Assembly (NCBI GenBank): GCA_964410915.1
Contig: CAYPIU010000035.1
Location: forward strand, 1-19,365
DNA: 19,365 nt
Direction of reading: 5' to 3'
From: CAZFJG01 sp964410915
Lineage (GTDB): Bacteria > Synergistota > Synergistia > Synergistales > JAFGMB01
A program made the position numbers and the translations under genes. Below are positions 14,465-19,365 of this stretch, in pieces. Positions within the stretch are counted from its first letter, which is position 1; every line of letters begins with the position of its first letter. The notes beneath the pieces are model-generated. The model did no database searches, had not been told where the DNA came from, and was given only the letters and a program-made list of their open reading frames with translations.

Positions 14465-15292
14465 ATGAAAAGAGGTCTTTTTGCGGTTATTCTTATAATT
14501 TCATTGTTTTTATTTCCTTTTTCAAGTCAGGCTCAGGGAGTGCTTTCTGTATCAGGTATGGAACTTGGACAATCTGATGAAAATGGATATTTTCCGGTAA
14601 TTGAGGTCTATCCAGGAAGTCCTGCTGATGTGGCGGGGATCGTTGAAATGGATCTTCTGGTAGATATGGACCATGTTTCGATACGGGGGATGAGTCCCTT
14701 CGTAGTGGAGAATATGCTTTCTTCAAGGCTGGGATCAGGGAGGTCTTCAGTACTGACCCTTTTAGGTTCAGGCGGGAAAGTCCTTGCCTGGTTAAGACCT
14801 GCTAATCTCTCAATTGCACAGCAGGAGACCCTTGATTTTTATCAGAAACTGATCAATTTCAGTAAGTTGTCAGATTCTCACTGGAAGCATATCAGAGAAT
14901 CCTTCAGAGCATGGATATCTAATGATCAGGAAGCTTCCAGTCTAAAGGAGCAGATAGATATTTCGGGGCAGAGTATATGGTCGATCAAACAGCAGATCAT
15001 TGATATTGAGCTTCCTTTACATGTTTCTGACAGAACAGGAAGTCTCTGTTCCGAGCTTAGACACCATTACATTGGAGTGCAGAACCTTCGTTTTGATGCC
15101 AGGGGGAAAATGGTTGATTATGCTATTCACAGATGGGGGGACAAACTCTATCTTGAAGAAAGATGGAGCAATCTTGTATCCGCAACTGAAGAAGCAGAAA
15201 GGCAGAATAGAAAAGCCGGTTTTTATTCAGATAAACTGCTTAGATCTATCGAAGTATCAGGTCAGGATTTCGTTTCTTTAATGCAAGAATAG
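14465..15292 (+). CDS. Secreted/periplasmic PDZ-domain protein
   Basis: The 275-residue product has a signal peptide (MKRGLFAVILIISLFLFPFS, likely cut after SQA). A PDZ domain spans about 26-110: ENGYFPVIEVYPGSPADVAGI matches the 'V..V.PGSPA..AGI' core, then DLLVDMDHVSIRGM and the SRLGSGRSSVLTLL strand. The remaining 160 residues are charged and helical, without a recognised catalytic domain; no Ser-His-Asp protease or tail-protease motif is visible. It may be a scaffold or adaptor in the envelope. AGGGGGCG precedes the ATG. It lies 122 bases after the serpin and could share its transcript. It ends in a strong terminator. Confidence 0.8.
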   Translation: MKRGLFAVILIISLFLFPFSSQAQGVLSVSGMELGQSDENGYFPVIEVYPGSPADVAGIVEMDLLVDMDHVSIRGMSPFVVENMLSSRLGSGRSSVLTLLGSGGKVLAWLRPANLSIAQQETLDFYQKLINFSKLSDSHWKHIRESFRAWISNDQEASSLKEQIDISGQSIWSIKQQIIDIELPLHVSDRTGSLCSELRHHYIGVQNLRFDARGKMVDYAIHRWGDKLYLEERWSNLVSATEEAERQNRKAGFYSDKLLRSIEVSGQDFVSLMQE

Positions 15293-15309
15293 CAGGATAG
15301 TTTATCCTG
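15293..15309 (+). other. Short hairpin directly after the PDZ gene stop
   Basis: CAGGATA (15293-15299) pairs with TATCCTG (15303-15309) around a three-base loop. No U-tract follows, so it probably does not terminate by itself. The full terminator is at 15346-15387. Confidence 0.35.
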
Positions 15310-15345
15310 ATCACCCCTGTTGAATAAATGATTAGATGTAATATG

Positions 15346-15387
15346 CTGCCGGTATTTATTGATAAATACCGGCAGGTTTATTTTTTT
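15346..15387 (+). terminator. Strong intrinsic terminator after the PDZ gene
   Basis: CTGCCGGTATTTAT (15346-15359) and ATAAATACCGGCAG (15362-15375) form a perfect 14-base inverted repeat, followed by GTTTATTTTTTT. It ends the serpin/PDZ transcript and makes it unlikely that the following gene starts at the ATG (15328) lying before this hairpin. Confidence 0.93.
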
Positions 15388-15435
15388 GATCTGTTGAGAC
15401 CCCCAGCAAAAAATTCTTTTATGTGGAGGAGGATA

Positions 15436-15840
15436 ATGAATAACCTATTTGACATAAAGATCATTGAAAAGACCATAGGGATCTTTGTAATAGTTACTCT
15501 TATTGTTGTTTTCTGGGGATCTCTGGGGGGTATTGGTTTATGGATAGATAAAAAGACAGATCATGATGAAGGTATTTCTGTTACAGGCATCAGTTCAGAG
15601 ACCGAAGGTAAAAGTCGTTATATCACTGCAGAAGCGTCAAATTCCGGAGAAAAAGTTATCCCCTATCTTAGAGTTGTCTTTGGCCTTTATGACGGGGAAG
15701 GCAGTTTTGTATCATCGGTATTTCAGGAGGAGTATGATATTGAACCTGGAGAAACCCGAAATATAAGGATCATGTTCAGAAACGAAAATATCAGCAAGTA
15801 CAGGCTTGTATTTGCCGAGGGTTGGGAGAATATTTTCTGA
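15436..15840 (+). CDS. Membrane-anchored FxLYD-domain protein
   Basis: The 134-residue protein has one membrane helix (about 14-36, ending GGIGLWIDKK) and an exposed beta-rich domain. The FxLYD motif is FGLYD (82-86), followed by the usual 'G.fv.s....y.iePGE' pattern (EPGET at 103-107). These domains are small immunoglobulin-like folds on cell surfaces or lipoproteins, with no known catalytic role. A longer frame opens at 15328, but it runs through the terminator of the preceding gene. GGAGGAGG lies directly ahead of the ATG at 15436, so that start is chosen. Function unknown; probably envelope structure or stress. Confidence 0.75.
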   Translation: MNNLFDIKIIEKTIGIFVIVTLIVVFWGSLGGIGLWIDKKTDHDEGISVTGISSETEGKSRYITAEASNSGEKVIPYLRVVFGLYDGEGSFVSSVFQEEYDIEPGETRNIRIMFRNENISKYRLVFAEGWENIF

Positions 15841-15852
15841 ATGGAAGATCTA

Positions 15853-15882
15853 TTTACTAAATGGATATCCTTATGGTAAGAT
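15853..15882 (+). promoter_or_regulatory. Candidate promoter for the riboswitch-led gene
   Basis: TTTACT (15853-15858), an 18-base spacer and TAAGAT (15877-15882) would start transcription near 15889, a few bases before the aptamer, as expected for a riboswitch leader. Each box matches four of six consensus bases. Confidence 0.4.
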
Positions 15883-15900
15883 TCTACTTAATTAAATAAA

Positions 15901-16024
15901 GGGTAAAATCACCGAAAGGTGATGACACAAAGCCACGGGTCTGAAGCCAGATGGTATGATCGCCGGGTTGCCAGAGAAGTAAGAATGTTGTTGGTAGCCC
16001 TTAAGTTTCAGGGGCTATTTTTTT
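15901..16024 (+). ncRNA. GEMM-I (cyclic di-GMP-I) riboswitch with expression platform
   Basis: The aptamer spans 15901-15972. P1 is GGTAA (15902-15906) with TTGCC (15968-15972). P2 is a perfect 6-bp ATCACC/GGTGAT stem closed by a GAAA tetraloop (15914-15917). The joining strand GACACAAAGCC and the core CACGGGTCTGAAG ... GATCGCCGGGTTGCC match the GEMM-I consensus. The family senses c-di-GMP; some relatives prefer cGAMP. The P1 3' region GGGTTGCCAG (15965-15974) can also pair with TTGGTAGCCC (15991-16000), giving 10 pairs with three G-U. This antiterminator excludes both P1 and the terminator at 15995-16024. Ligand binding should therefore favour termination, making an OFF switch for the gene at 16060. 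Aptamer identity is strong; switching direction is inferred. Confidence 0.9.
15995..16024 (+). terminator. Riboswitch-controlled intrinsic terminator
   Basis: TAGCCC (15995-16000) pairs with GGGCTA (16012-16017), followed by seven T (16018-16024). The 5' arm is shared with the alternative antiterminator pairing to the P1 3' strand, which is what makes the terminator conditional. Confidence 0.85.
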
Positions 16025-16059
16025 ATGCGTTTAAAAATATGTAAGGAGGAGACGTTCTC

Positions 16060-16821
16060 ATGGTGAAGAAGATAATTTGTATAATGCTTTCAGTGTCTTT
16101 TATGATGTTCACAGTCGGTTTTGCATGTGCGGTGGAAGATACCGATGAAACAGTTTCTTTGCCACGTAATGTAATCAATCAGTTTGATATTGCCCAAATA
16201 GCATTATCCCTTGAAGACGATAATGATGTTGAGGAAGAGGACGCGACAGATGAGAGTGAGGAAGCGGAAGACCCTGAGGAAGAACAGTCTGCCATGGAAC
16301 TGGCAGAAAGGCACGCTTTTATTGGATGGGCTCAGCTCAATGGTCTTCCATGCAGCAGAAAATTACAGGAAGATCTGTTTCATGATGCATGGGTTAATAA
16401 TGTAACTTCTGTTACGGAAACAGAAGCAATAGAGGAAACAGAAGAAACAGAGGAAACAGAAGAAACAGAAACTACTGGATTGGATATCCATGAACTCATG
16501 ACATCTGAGGCCTTTTCGATAGAAAACCTGTATGGAGATTCTTCATCGCTACCTGACGGATTTTCTGACCTGAGCAAAGGTCAGAAAATGAAAGCTTTAA
16601 GACAGGAACTCGAGCAGGAGTATGCAAGCGTAGTAAGGTCCAGGGCAAATTCGAGGGGAAAGAATATGAAGGCGAATTCGCTTAATGAAAATAATGGGAA
16701 AGCAAAAGGGCATGCGAATGGTAATAACGGGAATGGAAATGCAGGTCATGGTAATGGTGGAAACGGTAATAACGGGAATGGAAATGGCGGCAATGGTAAC
16801 AATGGAAATGGCGGAAAATAG
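16060..16821 (+). CDS. Secreted acidic protein with Glu/Thr repeats and Gly/Asn-rich tail, under c-di-GMP riboswitch
   Basis: I do not recognise a family. The 253-residue product has a signal peptide (MVKKIICIMLSVSFMMFTVG, likely cut after ACA at 24). Then come a very acidic stretch (about 52-76), a short hydrophobic and possibly folded piece (AERHAFIGWAQLNGLPCSRKL, 82-102), and an (E-E-T)n run at 125-138. After this lies a helical charged region (about 165-205) and a low-complexity Gly/Asn tail (211-253) with His and Lys. It has no cell-wall sorting signal or membrane anchor, so it is probably released or matrix-bound. GGAGGA is well spaced from the ATG. Control by a c-di-GMP riboswitch suggests a role in the motile/sessile switch or the matrix. 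The gene stands alone, ending in its own terminator. Confidence 0.85.
   Translation: MVKKIICIMLSVSFMMFTVGFACAVEDTDETVSLPRNVINQFDIAQIALSLEDDNDVEEEDATDESEEAEDPEEEQSAMELAERHAFIGWAQLNGLPCSRKLQEDLFHDAWVNNVTSVTETEAIEETEETEETEETETTGLDIHELMTSEAFSIENLYGDSSSLPDGFSDLSKGQKMKALRQELEQEYASVVRSRANSRGKNMKANSLNENNGKAKGHANGNNGNGNAGHGNGGNGNNGNGNGGNGNNGNGGK
16429..16470 (+). repeat. Tandem Glu-Glu-Thr coding repeat
   Basis: Alternating units of gaggaaaca/gaagaaaca encode an (E-E-T)n run in the riboswitch-controlled protein. Short tandem units like these can change copy number by slippage in steps that keep the frame. Confidence 0.7.
16720..16786 (+). repeat. 22-bp direct repeat in the Gly/Asn-rich tail
   Basis: The same 22 bases occur at 16720-16741 and 16765-16786, a 45-base (15-codon) period, starting with GGTAATAACGG. 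Identical DNA, not only identical amino acids, indicates recent duplication or recombination within the tail. Confidence 0.75.
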
Positions 16822-16870
16822 AATAAGCAGGGTTATTTCTGAGAGATCCGTAACAGGATAATAAAATTTA

Positions 16871-16910
16871 AAGGGAAGGGTCGATAGTATAATGATCCTT
16901 TCCTTTTTTT
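16871..16910 (+). terminator. Intrinsic terminator after the riboswitch-controlled gene
   Basis: AAGGGAAGGGTC (16871-16882) pairs with GATCCTTTCCTT (16894-16905), 12 pairs including two G-U, followed by T residues to 16910. It separates this gene from the next one. Confidence 0.88.
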
Positions 16911-16995
16911 AACTTTCAGGAGTTATAATAAAAATATGGATAATACCATTTATCTCTATCAATAATACTGAAAATAAGAGGGGAGATCGATAGAA

Positions 16996-17457
16996 ATGTC
17001 AATGTTCAGAAGAAAGTTTATTATCAGTACTATACTGATCTGTCTATTTACAGTGGGATTGTGTGAGATCTCTTCTGCAGAAGGGGCAGATCTGTTTTCA
17101 GATCTTTCCCTGAGCGAAATCGCGATAAAGGGGCATAAGCTTCACATTAAAGGCAGTTCAGATCTACCTCCGGGTTCTGTTATTAACTTTAAATGGCATT
17201 TTCCAGGTTTTAATAATAAGGGTAATAAAGTTAAGATCCATGTCAATAATAACCGTTTTTTTGTCAAGGTAGATCTGCCGTTCAAAGGCAAAAAACATGG
17301 AGAGACCGGATTATTCAGCCTTATCTTTAATCCTCTTATCCAAAGCGAAAAAGTTAAAGCCAGGGTTGGTATAAAGGGAGAAAAGCTGGCTGGGGCAAAG
17401 GTAAGAAAAAACAACGGAGTAAATGTTCTTGAGGAAATAAGGATTTTCAATTTTTGA
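16996..17457 (+). CDS. Small basic secreted protein, unknown function
   Basis: I do not recognise a family. The 153-residue product has a signal peptide (MSMFRRKFIISTILICLFTV, likely cut after SSA near 28). The mature part is lysine-rich and basic (FKGKKHG, KIHVNNNRFFVKV, IKGEKLAGAKVRKNN) and alternates polar and hydrophobic residues, suggesting beta strands. There are no catalytic motifs. A stretch 'HKLHIKGSSDLPPGSVINFKW' resembles the edge of an immunoglobulin-like or carbohydrate-binding sandwich, but only loosely. GGGGAG lies about 10 bases before the ATG. It follows the acidic riboswitch-controlled protein but is cut off from it by a terminator; TATAAT at 16924-16929 may help its own promoter. 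The opposite charges of the two secreted products are noted. Confidence 0.75.
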   Translation: MSMFRRKFIISTILICLFTVGLCEISSAEGADLFSDLSLSEIAIKGHKLHIKGSSDLPPGSVINFKWHFPGFNNKGNKVKIHVNNNRFFVKVDLPFKGKKHGETGLFSLIFNPLIQSEKVKARVGIKGEKLAGAKVRKNNGVNVLEEIRIFNF

Positions 17458-17775
17458 GGATTAAAGCCTTAAACTCAGTAATGTTGTATGGGTTGACCTC
17501 GCACGATTCTATTTTGGATTTTAGCTTTTGGATTTTGGATTAAACCCACAAACTCGTTAAATTCATCTGTTTCGTGAGTGTAAAACAAAAAATTACTATA
17601 TTAAGGACCGACTTAAACTTATGTTCGTAATCCCCAAAAAACTTAACATGCAAATAACCGTTAGTCCTGGTTTCGCGGTCATGTTACCGATATTTTATAT
17701 ACAGGGATACTGGATTTTTGAGGCTGGTAAATTTCAAATAATCCGATCATCTGATATGGCTGCAATTTAATCAGT
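17458..17775. other. Gene-free convergent intergenic region with short repeats
   Basis: No plausible gene is seen in these 318 bases between two convergent genes. It contains three copies of TTTTGGATT (17512-17520, 17526-17534, 17533-17541), a 7-bp inverted repeat TAACATG/CATGTTA (17644-17650, 17680-17686) and a small dyad CGGT...ACCG (17676-17689). No clear terminator, tRNA or mobile-element end was found. Confidence 0.5.
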
Positions 17776-18264
17776 TTAAATTTCCAGGTCTTTTCCGGAG
17801 CTGTTGTTTGAGCTCTTTTCGGTGATGTTTTTAATGGCTTTTTCAAGACCATCAGGATCATCAGTTCCAATTATGTATCTTTTTCCGGAATTAAGGGTAA
17901 TTTCCAGTCCCGGAGATCCATCCACGCTGAAAAGCCAACCGTTGCGTATTCTTTTTATTCCTGATGAATACCAGGGAATAGTTGTTCTCTCTATTTCCGA
18001 GATATCTGATAATGGTATTTTTTTACCGAAATGGCCAGGGCCCAGATCGATACGAAGTATTCCGGAACCTACAGTCACCTTCAGGCTGCTCATAAAGATC
18101 ATGCCAGTGAGTACAAGGATCGACCCCAATGCAAGCTGCCATACATCAAGAAAGCTTTCTACCTGGCTTAGTCCCCTGCTAAGAAGGACAAGCATAACAA
18201 CGAGGGGTATGCTGAGGATAATAACTGCGGTCTTGCCTTTCTGTCTTTGAGAATAATCAGTCAT
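17776..18264 (-). CDS. Membrane protein with PH-like domain
   Basis: The 162-residue protein has two adjacent membrane helices (about 13-33 and 40-60). A soluble domain follows: LKVTVGSGILRIDLGPGHFGKKIPLSDISEIERT, then GWLFSVDGSPGLEITLNSGKRYIIGTDDPDGLEKAI. The pattern 'iplsdI..ie......v.i.l.nG.ry.igt.dp..l...i' is the usual look of bacterial PH-like domains that follow two membrane helices. Such proteins sit in the inner membrane with the domain on the cytoplasmic side; their ligand is generally unknown. GGAGTG precedes the ATG. It is divergent from the 4Fe-4S membrane protein, with 178 bases between starts, and convergent with the basic secreted protein. Confidence 0.72.
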   Translation of the reverse strand: MTDYSQRQKGKTAVIILSIPLVVMLVLLSRGLSQVESFLDVWQLALGSILVLTGMIFMSSLKVTVGSGILRIDLGPGHFGKKIPLSDISEIERTTIPWYSSGIKRIRNGWLFSVDGSPGLEITLNSGKRYIIGTDDPDGLEKAIKNITEKSSNNSSGKDLEI

Positions 18265-18442
18265 ATTTCACACTCCGCTATATGGATATCTTTCGAAACA
18301 TCATCATACCAGAAAATTTAGATTTACAAACATTATTCAGGTATAGTATGGTTCTATATTGAGAAAAGATTGCCTTTATTTCTCTATTACAGCATAATGA
18401 TTTTACCAGGTTTGGAATAATAAACGTATGGGAGTGTGTCAA

Positions 18443-19165
18443 TTGGACAGACAGAAGACCAGGAAAACCATACTGCTTGTTTCTTTTATGCTTTTACCGG
18501 TAACTATGTACTACCTTTCTCCTCTACTGATATTACAGGGTGCTTCAAAAGGTGTTATAACAGGAAGTTTAATCTTCATTTTTCTCCTTTTCTTTGCCAC
18601 CTTGTGGTTAGGCAGGTCTTTCTGTGGATGGTTATGCCCCGCAGGAGCCCTCCAGGATATTGCATCTGGGATGAATGGCAGGGTTGTAAAGACCGGTTAT
18701 CCCGACAGGGTCAAATATTTCCTATGGGGAGCATGGCTTATGGTCCTTTTTTTTCTGATATTAAAAGCAGGAGGTTTCCAGAGGGTTGATATCTTTTACA
18801 GGATCAGATTTGGAATATCTCTTACGGATCCCTCCGGATACCTCCTTTATTATTTTGCTATGGCTGCTATCCTTACTCTTTCACTCTGGCTTGGCAGAAG
18901 GCCTTTCTGCCATTATTTATGTATCCTGGCTCCGTTTATGGTCATTTCGCGAAGGCTTTCAAGACTTATGGGTTTCCATTCCATACAACTTGAGTCACAT
19001 AGAGATAAATGCATAAATTGTATGATCTGTAATAAAAACTGTCCTATGAGTCTTGATGTCCATTCAATGGTCCTTGAAGAAAACATGTTCAATAGCGAAT
19101 GTATTCTTTGCGGTGCATGTGCTGATTCATGCCCAAGGGATGTTATCTCCTTGAAATGGAAATGA
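18443..19165 (+). CDS. Membrane 4Fe-4S polyferredoxin (NapH/CcoG-like)
   Basis: The protein of about 240 residues has four or so membrane helices and two membrane-edge cysteine pairs, CGWLCPAGAL (Cys61, Cys65) and CHYLCILAP (Cys156, Cys160). Its C-terminus holds two classic [4Fe-4S] sites, CINCMICNKNCP (190-201) and CILCGACADSCP (220-231). This is the 'Fer4_5' polyferredoxin architecture of NapH, NosR and CcoG, which pass electrons from quinol or other carriers across the inner membrane. No nitrate, N2O or oxidase partner gene is nearby. ATG at 18428 is also in frame, but GGGAG overlaps it and is correctly spaced (8 bases) for TTG at 18443, so TTG is preferred. Partner and donor are unknown. 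Confidence 0.85.
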   Translation: MDRQKTRKTILLVSFMLLPVTMYYLSPLLILQGASKGVITGSLIFIFLLFFATLWLGRSFCGWLCPAGALQDIASGMNGRVVKTGYPDRVKYFLWGAWLMVLFFLILKAGGFQRVDIFYRIRFGISLTDPSGYLLYYFAMAAILTLSLWLGRRPFCHYLCILAPFMVISRRLSRLMGFHSIQLESHRDKCINCMICNKNCPMSLDVHSMVLEENMFNSECILCGACADSCPRDVISLKWK

Positions 19166-19179
19166 GTTCAAGGTACGAC

Positions 19180-19365
19180 CTACCAGCCGTGAAAATAACT
19201 TACTACTTTATCCGGAACTTTTCCTTCCATGGTATCTTTAACGGATTTCCGGATTATATCCATTGCCTGATCTGCAGTTTCCCTGTCGATATTAAGGGGT
19301 GGTGCTATTCTCAGGACATTACCGTTCATTCCGAATGTTATGAGGATCAATCCCTTTTCCCAGGC
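19180..19365 (-). CDS. Class III PLP-dependent aminotransferase, C-terminal fragment (5' end outside window)
   Basis: Sixty-one codons run from the window edge to a TAG stop at 19180-19182. The peptide includes KGLILITFGMNGNVLRIAPP, which matches the C-terminal 'GlL...G..gNvlRi.PPL.i' segment of GabT/ArgD-type aminotransferases, followed by the usual final helix (ETADQAMDIIRKSVKDTM). The catalytic Lys lies outside the window. Substrate (4-aminobutyrate, acetylornithine or another) cannot be decided. It converges on the polyferredoxin gene with 14 bases between and no visible terminator. Confidence 0.85.
   Translation of the reverse strand, partial: AWEKGLILITFGMNGNVLRIAPPLNIDRETADQAMDIIRKSVKDTMEGKVPDKVVSYFHGW

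Noticed and set aside
15328..15435. N-terminal extension of the FxLYD protein
   Set aside because: It would run through the perfect terminator hairpin of the previous gene and lacks a ribosome site; the ATG at 15436 has GGAGGAGG.
15901..15972. Alternative reading of the leader RNA as a cobalamin, TPP or SAM riboswitch
   Set aside because: The GAAA-capped P2, GACACAAAGCC joining strand and CGCCGGGTTGCC 3' end fit GEMM-I; no box of the other classes is present.
16720..16818. Possible CRISPR-like array in the Gly/Asn coding tail
   Set aside because: The repeats lie in frame inside a coding sequence and encode low-complexity residues; there are no spacers of even length.
17804..18250. Plus-strand open frame of 148 codons opposite the PH-like membrane protein
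   Set aside because: The minus-strand product has coherent membrane helices and a domain pattern; the plus-strand frame has neither.

Overview
The window suggests an anaerobic, amino-acid-using bacterium with a two-membrane or otherwise complex envelope. By eye its base composition is moderately AT-rich. The evidence is a four-gene histidine/urocanate degradation operon using the tetrahydrofolate route, a five-gene branched-chain-amino-acid-type ABC importer, a membrane polyferredoxin, and many secreted proteins with strong AGGAGG ribosome sites. The set resembles amino-acid-fermenting lineages such as Synergistota, but no rRNA or marker gene is present, so this placement is only a guess.

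Layout. (1) 1-1316, minus strand: the start of a YbhN/MprF-type membrane protein cut by the window edge, then a lone type IV pilin-like protein. (2) 1482-5946, minus strand: the operon livH-livM-livG-livF-livK, ending in a strong intrinsic terminator. (3) 6137-11010, plus strand, divergent from liv: glutamate formimidoyltransferase, imidazolonepropionase, formimino-THF cyclodeaminase and a long-form urocanate hydratase, then a terminator. Together these convert urocanate to glutamate, ammonia and methenyl-THF. Histidase (hutH) is not in the window. The shared liv/hut intergenic region suggests, but does not prove, that the importer feeds this pathway. (4) 11099-12969: a stand-alone ThiS/MoaD-like sulfur carrier with a TTG start, a GT4 glycosyltransferase, and a convergent universal stress protein.

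(5) 13119-17457, plus strand: an envelope/secretion island. It holds a secreted serpin, a periplasmic PDZ protein, a membrane-anchored FxLYD protein, a GEMM-I cyclic-di-GMP riboswitch leading into a secreted acidic protein with a Gly/Asn-rich tail, and a small basic secreted protein. The riboswitch is the most interesting element. Its aptamer, an alternative antiterminator and an intrinsic terminator can all be drawn from the sequence, and the pairing logic predicts that ligand switches the gene OFF. (6) 17458-19365: a gene-free convergent stretch with TTTTGGATT repeats, a minus-strand membrane protein with a PH-like domain, a plus-strand membrane 4Fe-4S protein, and the C-terminal end of a class III aminotransferase on the minus strand.

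Many start codons were moved inward from the longest possible reading frame, because a clear Shine-Dalgarno sequence lies inside that frame just ahead of a later start. No mobile element, tRNA, rRNA or CRISPR array was seen.
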